From the NCBI RefSeq assembly GCF_900086595.1, contig NZ_LT575472.1, positions 903,046 through 967,045 on the forward strand: DNA of 64,000 nucleotides. The letters run 5' to 3'. The notes below the pieces were generated by a model. It was not told the DNA's origin, made no database searches, and worked only from the letters and a program-made list of their open reading frames with translations. This DNA is from Clostridium nigeriense. GTDB lineage: Bacteria > Bacillota > Clostridia > Clostridiales > Clostridiaceae. Shown piece after piece: positions 58,936-64,000 of the stretch. The stretch's first letter is position 1, and each line of letters starts with the position of its first letter. The position numbers were made by a program, and so were the translations under genes.

Positions 58936-59931
58936 TTATTTTATATCATTAAATATATAGTCTCTCATTTGTTGCTTAGCAGTTTCTCTATCGAAGGTTA
59001 AGTAATAAGTTCCATTAATCATGGCACCTTCACTATAACCATCTCTCGGAAATCTATCTTGTTCTAAGTTATTTCCAATACTAAGTACCTTAGTGCCTAA
59101 AGAGAGTATATCACCTGCATTTAAGTTAGTTTGTACATATGGTAAAACTTCATTTAATAATGAGTTATAAGAAGCTATTGAAGTAGAAGTTATTTTATTA
59201 AATAAAGCTGCAAGTACAGTTCTTTGTCTTTCTGTTCTCTTATAATCGCCACCAGAAGTATATCTTATTCTAGAATAAGCAAGAGCTTGGGTTCCATCTA
59301 AGTGTTGGACACCTGCAGAAGTTATATGAGGTGAGTTTGTTCCATCTTTTTTATTAATATCATTTATATAACTATTTATATATTCTAATTCTTCGTTAGT
59401 AATTTCTATATCAACTCCACCTAGAATATTAATTATTATAGGAAGAGAAGAGAAGTTTACAGAAACAAATTCCTGAATATTCAATCCAAAGTTTTCATTG
59501 ATTGTTTTAATAGCAAGTTCAGGACCACCATAAGCATAAGCATGGTTTATTTTATCATCTCCATAGCCATCTATATTAACATACGAATCTCTCATAATAG
59601 AAGTTAGCTTAAGTTTATTATGAACAGGATCTAAAGTCGCTACCATAATTGAATCAGAACGGCCTGCTTCTCCATCAGTAGCATCTACTCCAAATAAAGC
59701 TATATTTTTTATTTTACTGGCATTATTATAATCTTTAAATTCATCTTCAATAATTCCTAAATTATCTTGATTTAATTTAACGCTATCCATCTTATTTAAT
59801 AGACCTATAAAATATCCTCCCCCAATTACTGCAAAAGCTAGTAATACGCATAGGAATCCTATAAATATTTTAAAACCAAAAGATTTCTTTTTTTTCTTTT
59901 TTTTATGGATGCCTTTTTCTATACGTGACAT
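58936..59931 (-). CDS. LytR-CpsA-Psr (LCP) family wall polymer ligase
   Basis: A 331-residue LCP protein with a very basic N-terminus (seven consecutive lysines at residues 10-16), one helix (about 20-42) and an extracellular LCP domain. Conserved features are FGVDATDG, LTSIMRDSYVNIDG and ALAYSRIRYTSGGDYKRTERQ, with the catalytic arginines in RD and RYTSGGDYKRTER. It should ligate a lipid-linked glycopolymer to peptidoglycan. It is a paralogue of the LCP protein at 42408; the two bracket polysaccharide operon 2 on the opposite strand. Ribosome site AAAGGGAG. Confidence 0.93.
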   Translation of the reverse strand: MSRIEKGIHKKKKKKKSFGFKIFIGFLCVLLAFAVIGGGYFIGLLNKMDSVKLNQDNLGIIEDEFKDYNNASKIKNIALFGVDATDGEAGRSDSIMVATLDPVHNKLKLTSIMRDSYVNIDGYGDDKINHAYAYGGPELAIKTINENFGLNIQEFVSVNFSSLPIIINILGGVDIEITNEELEYINSYINDINKKDGTNSPHITSAGVQHLDGTQALAYSRIRYTSGGDYKRTERQRTVLAALFNKITSTSIASYNSLLNEVLPYVQTNLNAGDILSLGTKVLSIGNNLEQDRFPRDGYSEGAMINGTYYLTFDRETAKQQMRDYIFNDIK

Positions 59932-59956
59932 TAATTACACTCCCTTTCAAACTAAT

Positions 59957-59986
59957 ATTTTATCATAGAACGCCTATCTCTTTCAA
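59957..59986 (-). promoter_or_regulatory. Promoter of second LCP gene
   Basis: Minus strand: TTGAAA, 18 bases, TAAAAT preceded by an extended TG, about 30 bases before the ATG. Confidence 0.6.
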
Positions 59987-60106
59987 TTAAGTAATATAAT
60001 TGTAAGAAATAATTATATAATATATAGTTTGTATTTAATATAATTGAGTTATATAATAAATAAGAAAACTTTTAGTAGAAAGTATATGATTGAAAGGATG
60101 ATAGAA

Positions 60107-61288
60107 ATGAAGAAAATACCTTTTTCTCCTCCAGATATTTCTGAAGCAGAAATCAATGCAGTAGTGGAAGTATTAAAGTCAGGATGGATTACTTCAGGAC
60201 CTACTTTAGCAAAGTTTGAGGAAGAATTAGCTGAATATTGTGAAGCAAATAAGGCAGTGGCATTAAATAGTGCAACAGCAGCTATGGAGCTTGTGCTTAA
60301 AGTGCTTGATATTAAGGAGGGAGATGAGATAATAACTACTCCTTATACATATACTGCAACTGCAAGTGTAGCAATACATAGAGGTATAAAGCCTATTTTT
60401 TGTGATGTCGCTAAAGATTCATTCTTTATGGACTATGATAAAATGGGAGAGTTAATAACAGAAAAAACAAAGGTAATTATGCCTGTAGATTTTGCAGGAA
60501 TACCTTGTGATTATGATAAAATTAAATCTGTTTTAAAGGAAAAAAATAGAGAAGATATAGTGATTTTAGTAGATTCAGCCCATTCTTTTGGAGCAAAGTA
60601 TAAGGGACATAAAGTTGGAGCTCAATGTGATTTTCATAGTTTTTCTTTTCATGCAGTTAAGAATTTTACTACTGCAGAGGGTGGAGCTATCACATATAAT
60701 GATAATAACTTTGGAGGAAGAGAAAATCTGTTTCAAGACTTTAAATTTACTGCCTTACATGGACAATCAAAAGATGCCTTATCTAAGATGAAAGCAGGAG
60801 CTTGGGAATACGATATAATTACAGATGGATTTAAATGTAATATGACAGATATAAATGCTGCTATTGGTAGGGTTCAATTAACTAGATATGAAGATATGTT
60901 AAAGTACAGAAAAGAAATATTTGACACCTATACAAGTATATTAGAGAAGGAGGATTTCTCTATAATTCCAGTAACTGAATATGGTGAAGGAACAGAAAGT
61001 TCATATCATATATATCCATTAAGAATTAAGGGATTTAATGAAGAAAAGAGAAACTTACTTATTAAGACATTAGGTGAAAAGGGAATATCAACTAATGTTC
61101 ATTATAAACCACTTCCAATGTTTACACTATATAAGAATTTAGGATATAAAGTTGAAGATTACCCAAATGCATATGCTCAATATGAAAATGAAATATCTCT
61201 TCCAGTTTATAGTACTTTAGATTTAGAGGATGTAAAATATGTAGCAGAAGAATTAGTAAAAGAAGTAAAAAATATTTTAAATAAGTAA
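60107..61288 (+). CDS. DegT/DnrJ/EryC1-family sugar aminotransferase
   Basis: A 393-residue PLP-dependent enzyme that aminates keto-sugar nucleotides. It begins IPFSPPDISEAEINAVVEVL; the PLP lysine is K185 in HAVKNFTTAEGG, where the lysine is preceded by the family's typical SFHA. The start is ATG 60107, 6 bases after AAAGGATG; the longer frame from 60044 lacks a ribosome site. It lies about 200 bases before a second aminotransferase, separated by a terminator. UDP-4-amino-type sugars (as with PseC/ArnB-like enzymes) are likely products, but the exact substrate is unknown. Confidence 0.92.
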   Translation: MKKIPFSPPDISEAEINAVVEVLKSGWITSGPTLAKFEEELAEYCEANKAVALNSATAAMELVLKVLDIKEGDEIITTPYTYTATASVAIHRGIKPIFCDVAKDSFFMDYDKMGELITEKTKVIMPVDFAGIPCDYDKIKSVLKEKNREDIVILVDSAHSFGAKYKGHKVGAQCDFHSFSFHAVKNFTTAEGGAITYNDNNFGGRENLFQDFKFTALHGQSKDALSKMKAGAWEYDIITDGFKCNMTDINAAIGRVQLTRYEDMLKYRKEIFDTYTSILEKEDFSIIPVTEYGEGTESSYHIYPLRIKGFNEEKRNLLIKTLGEKGISTNVHYKPLPMFTLYKNLGYKVEDYPNAYAQYENEISLPVYSTLDLEDVKYVAEELVKEVKNILNK

Positions 61289-61303
61289 TATAGTATTTAA
61301 TAT

Positions 61304-61335
61304 AGATTAACTTTAATACAGTTAATCTATTTTTT
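61304..61335 (+). terminator. Terminator after first aminotransferase
   Basis: A perfect 9-bp stem AGATTAACT / AGTTAATCT, 7-base loop, then ATTTTTTT. Confidence 0.85.
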
Positions 61336-61485
61336 TATTAAATAAGTATTAAGAATTTGAAAATATTATATTTTTAAAATAAATACTGTAATAAAATTAT
61401 ATTAAAAAGTTTATATATATTTTGAATTGTGATAAAATGAAAATGTTAGTTTTCTAGAAATAAGAGTATAAAGGAGAGTATAACT

Positions 61486-62664
61486 ATGAATATACCTTTA
61501 ATAGATTTAAAAGCTCAATATGAATCATTAGCTAAAGAATTAAATGAAGCTACTTTAGGAATATTATCGTCAGCTAATTACATAATGGGTAAAACGGTTT
61601 TAGATTTTGAAAAAGAATTTGCAAACTATATAGGAGTTAAGCATGCAATATCAGTTGGAAACGGAACTGATGCACTAGTACTTGCTTTAAAGGCTATGGG
61701 AATAGGAAAAGGTGATGAAGTTATAACTACTCCATTTACTTTCTTTGCAACAGCTGAAGCAATATCATCAGTAGGAGCAACTCCAGTATTTGTAGATGTA
61801 GAAAAAGAAACTTTTAATATAGATGTAACAAGAATTGAAGAAAAAATAACTTCAAAAACAAAGGCTATAATGCCAGTTCACATATTCGGTCAAAGTGCAG
61901 ATATGGATGAAATAAGTGAAATAGCTAAGAAGCATAACTTAAAAGTTATAGAAGATGCTTGTCAGGCTATAGGTGGAAAATATAAAGGAAGAAAAATAGG
62001 AGCCTTAGGAGATGTAGCTTGTTTTTCATTTTTCCCAACTAAAAACCTAGGTTGTGCTGGTGATGGTGGAATGATAGTTACAGATAATGATGAAATTGCA
62101 ACTATTGCAAGAGCTCTTAGAACTCATGGAAGTGGAGAAAATGGGCAAAAGGCTTATAACTTACTTAACAATATAGAAGAAGAAGTTCAAAGTGTAGAAG
62201 GAGCTAATGATACAGTTTATAATCCTCTTAAATATTATAATTATTTAATTGGATACAACACAAGATTAGATGCAATTCAAGCAGCAATTCTAGCTGTTAA
62301 AATAAAAGAAATAGATAATTGGAATGCTAAGAGAAGAGAAATAGTAAGTATTTATAATGAAGCTTTACAAAATAATGATTTAGTAACTCCAGTAGCAAAA
62401 GATTATAATGAACATGTTTATCATATGTATATATTACAATCTGAAAATAGAGAAGCAGTTATAGCAAAGCTAAAAGAAGCTGGAATAGCAACAGGAGTTT
62501 ATTATCCAGTGCCATTACACCTTCAAAAGGTTTATAAAGATTTAGGATATAAAGAAGGAGATATGCCAGTATCAGAATACTTATCTCATAGAACCTTCGC
62601 AATTCCTGTATATCCAGAGTTAACTAAAGAACAAATTGATTATATAATAAGTAAATTAAAATAA
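61486..62664 (+). CDS. DegT-family aminotransferase, WbpE-like
   Basis: A 392-residue PLP-dependent aminotransferase. It begins PLIDLKAQYESLAKEL, with GNGTDALVLALKA, PFTFFATAEAISSVGATP and the PLP lysine K186 in SFFPTKNLGCAGDGG. The pattern is close to WbpE, which makes UDP-2-acetamido-3-amino-glucuronate. The next gene encodes a WbpA-type UDP-GlcNAc 6-dehydrogenase, so a 2,3-diamino-glucuronic acid donor is likely; a WbpB-type oxidase and WbpD-type acetyltransferase would be expected beyond 64000. Ribosome site AAAGGAGAG. Confidence 0.9.
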   Translation: MNIPLIDLKAQYESLAKELNEATLGILSSANYIMGKTVLDFEKEFANYIGVKHAISVGNGTDALVLALKAMGIGKGDEVITTPFTFFATAEAISSVGATPVFVDVEKETFNIDVTRIEEKITSKTKAIMPVHIFGQSADMDEISEIAKKHNLKVIEDACQAIGGKYKGRKIGALGDVACFSFFPTKNLGCAGDGGMIVTDNDEIATIARALRTHGSGENGQKAYNLLNNIEEEVQSVEGANDTVYNPLKYYNYLIGYNTRLDAIQAAILAVKIKEIDNWNAKRREIVSIYNEALQNNDLVTPVAKDYNEHVYHMYILQSENREAVIAKLKEAGIATGVYYPVPLHLQKVYKDLGYKEGDMPVSEYLSHRTFAIPVYPELTKEQIDYIISKLK

Positions 62665-62694
62665 CAGATTCCAGTATGTTTAGGAGGAAAAACA

Positions 62695-64000
62695 ATGTCA
62701 GTTTTAAAGGACCAATTATTAGAAAAAATCAATAATAAAACTGCAAAAGTTGGTGTAGTAGGATTAGGTTACGTTGGATTACCTTTAGCAGTTGAAAAAG
62801 CAAAGGCTGGATACGAAACTATAGGTTTCGATGTTCAAGATAAAAAAGTAGAAATGGTTAATAAAGGCCAAAACTATATTGGAGATGTAGTTGATGCTGA
62901 ATTAAGTGAATTAACACAAAAAGGAATACTAAGAGCAACTACTGATTTCAGTTTTATAAATGATGTAGATACAGTATGTATTTGTGTTCCAACACCACTT
63001 GATTTATATAAACAACCAGATTTATCTTATGTGGTAAATTCAACTAAGAATGTTGCTAAATATCTTCACAAGGGAATGATAGTAATTCTTGAAAGTACTA
63101 CTTATCCAGGAACAACAGAAGAGGTATTAAAGCCTATTCTTGAAGAAAGTGGATTAAAATGTGGAGAAGATTTCTTCTTAGCATTCTCACCAGAAAGAGT
63201 AGATCCAGGTAACAAGCACTACAACACTAAAAACACTCCAAAAGTTGTAGGTGGATGCACTGAAGAATGTACTGAAGTTGCAGCTGCTTTATATGAAAAT
63301 GTATTAGAAGGAGAAATCCATAAGGTTTCTTCACCAGCAGTAGCTGAGATGGAAAAAATATTAGAAAATACTTTTAGAAATATAAATATAGGTTTAGCAA
63401 ATGAAATGGCTATTCTTTGTAACAGAATGGGAATAGATGTGTGGGAAGTTATAGATGCTGCTAAAACTAAACCATATGGATTTATGCCATTCTATCCAGG
63501 TCCAGGACTTGGTGGACACTGTATACCACTAGATCCTTTCTATTTAGAATGGAAGGCTAAAGAGTATGATTATCATACAAAACTTATTGAAACATCAGGA
63601 ATCATAAACGATTCTATGCCAGACTTTGTTTTAGAAAATATTATGAAAATATTAAATAAGCAAAAAAAGGCTTTAAATGGTTCAAAAGTATTAGTTATGG
63701 GATTAGCTTATAAGAATGATATAGATGATTATAGAGAATCACCATCATTTAAAGTAATAGAATTATTAGAAAAGAATGGTGCTGAAGTTATAGTTAATGA
63801 TCCTTTCTGTGATACTGCAAAATATAAGAACAAAACTTATTATTCAGTAGATTGGAAAGAAGTTATAGATGATTCTGATATAGTAGTTATAACTACTGGA
63901 CACACAGCTTATGACTATGAAGAAATAGTAAATAGAGCAAAAGTGGTTTATGATACAAGAAATGCAACTAAGAATGTTGTAAACAATAGAGAAAAGATTT
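62695..64000 (+). CDS. wbpA: UDP-N-acetylglucosamine 6-dehydrogenase, WbpA-type (3' end outside window)
   Basis: A nucleotide-sugar dehydrogenase, 435 codons visible and no stop before the window ends. The NAD motif is VGVVGLGYVGLPLAVEKAK, and the catalytic cysteine is C276 in GLGGHCIPLDPFYLEWKA, the form seen in WbpA rather than in UDP-glucose or WbpO-type enzymes. AFSPERVDPGN is also conserved. It oxidises UDP-GlcNAc to UDP-GlcNAc uronate. Start ATG behind TAGGAGGAAA. The family is about 430-440 residues, so only a few residues should be missing. Functionally distinct from ugd at 18578. Confidence 0.9.
   Translation, partial: MSVLKDQLLEKINNKTAKVGVVGLGYVGLPLAVEKAKAGYETIGFDVQDKKVEMVNKGQNYIGDVVDAELSELTQKGILRATTDFSFINDVDTVCICVPTPLDLYKQPDLSYVVNSTKNVAKYLHKGMIVILESTTYPGTTEEVLKPILEESGLKCGEDFFLAFSPERVDPGNKHYNTKNTPKVVGGCTEECTEVAAALYENVLEGEIHKVSSPAVAEMEKILENTFRNINIGLANEMAILCNRMGIDVWEVIDAAKTKPYGFMPFYPGPGLGGHCIPLDPFYLEWKAKEYDYHTKLIETSGIINDSMPDFVLENIMKILNKQKKALNGSKVLVMGLAYKNDIDDYRESPSFKVIELLEKNGAEVIVNDPFCDTAKYKNKTYYSVDWKEVIDDSDIVVITTGHTAYDYEEIVNRAKVVYDTRNATKNVVNNREKI

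Overview
The window is AT-rich (roughly 28-30% G+C by eye), with strong AGGAGG-type ribosome binding sites, many TTG and GTG starts, TTGACA/TATAAT promoters and dense U-tailed hairpins. Together with the gene families this points to a low-GC Firmicute, most likely Clostridium in the strict sense. No species can be named from the sequence. I saw no tRNA, rRNA or CRISPR array.

Bases 1-15130 carry sugar uptake and breakdown genes. First is the end of a PTS EIIC followed by a BgaC-like GH35 beta-galactosidase. After a TauE/SafE exporter comes a ROK repressor divergent from a lactose/cellobiose-type PTS operon (EIIC, a TIM-barrel-like unknown, EIIB, EIIA). The EIIC of that operon is broken twice. 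A FUSC-family membrane protein and a lipoprotein follow. Next is an alpha-glucoside module: a LicT/BglG antiterminator, a PTS EIICB and a GH4 6-phospho-alpha-glucosidase, with one RAT/terminator pair before the antiterminator gene and a second before the PTS gene. An EAL-domain c-di-GMP phosphodiesterase on the minus strand (15177-17362) is frameshifted near its 5' end.

Bases 17937-28889 are a first exopolysaccharide operon: priming transferase, UDP-glucose dehydrogenase, CpsC/CpsD-type co-polymerase and tyrosine kinase, several glycosyltransferases, flippase, polymerase and an Alg14/Alg13-like pair. Bases 29164-38953 are a galactoside module: ABC binding protein, two permeases, LacZ, and a YesN/YesM-type two-component system. 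Bases 39250-42225 are an MBOAT/AlgX-like O-acetylation pair. A minus-strand LCP ligase gene follows.

Bases 43689-57912 are a second polysaccharide operon with its own priming transferase, manC, rmlA, rmlC, pyruvyltransferase, flippase, FrhB-like Fe-S protein, acetyltransferase, rmlD, rmlB, polymerase and glycosyltransferases. It ends at a decayed region holding an IS4-like transposase relic and a second minus-strand LCP gene. Bases 60107-64000 begin a third sugar-nucleotide block: two DegT-type aminotransferases and a WbpA-type UDP-GlcNAc dehydrogenase cut by the window edge.

The most unusual signal is a shared motif, GACTT(G/A)GAG-N4/6-CGACGGA(A/G)TAAG. It occurs twice in unrelated intergenic spaces (30495-30521 on the minus strand, 42360-42384 on the plus strand), each time between complementary flanks, and is much more GC-rich than its surroundings. 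It looks like a small dispersed palindromic repeat or structured element.
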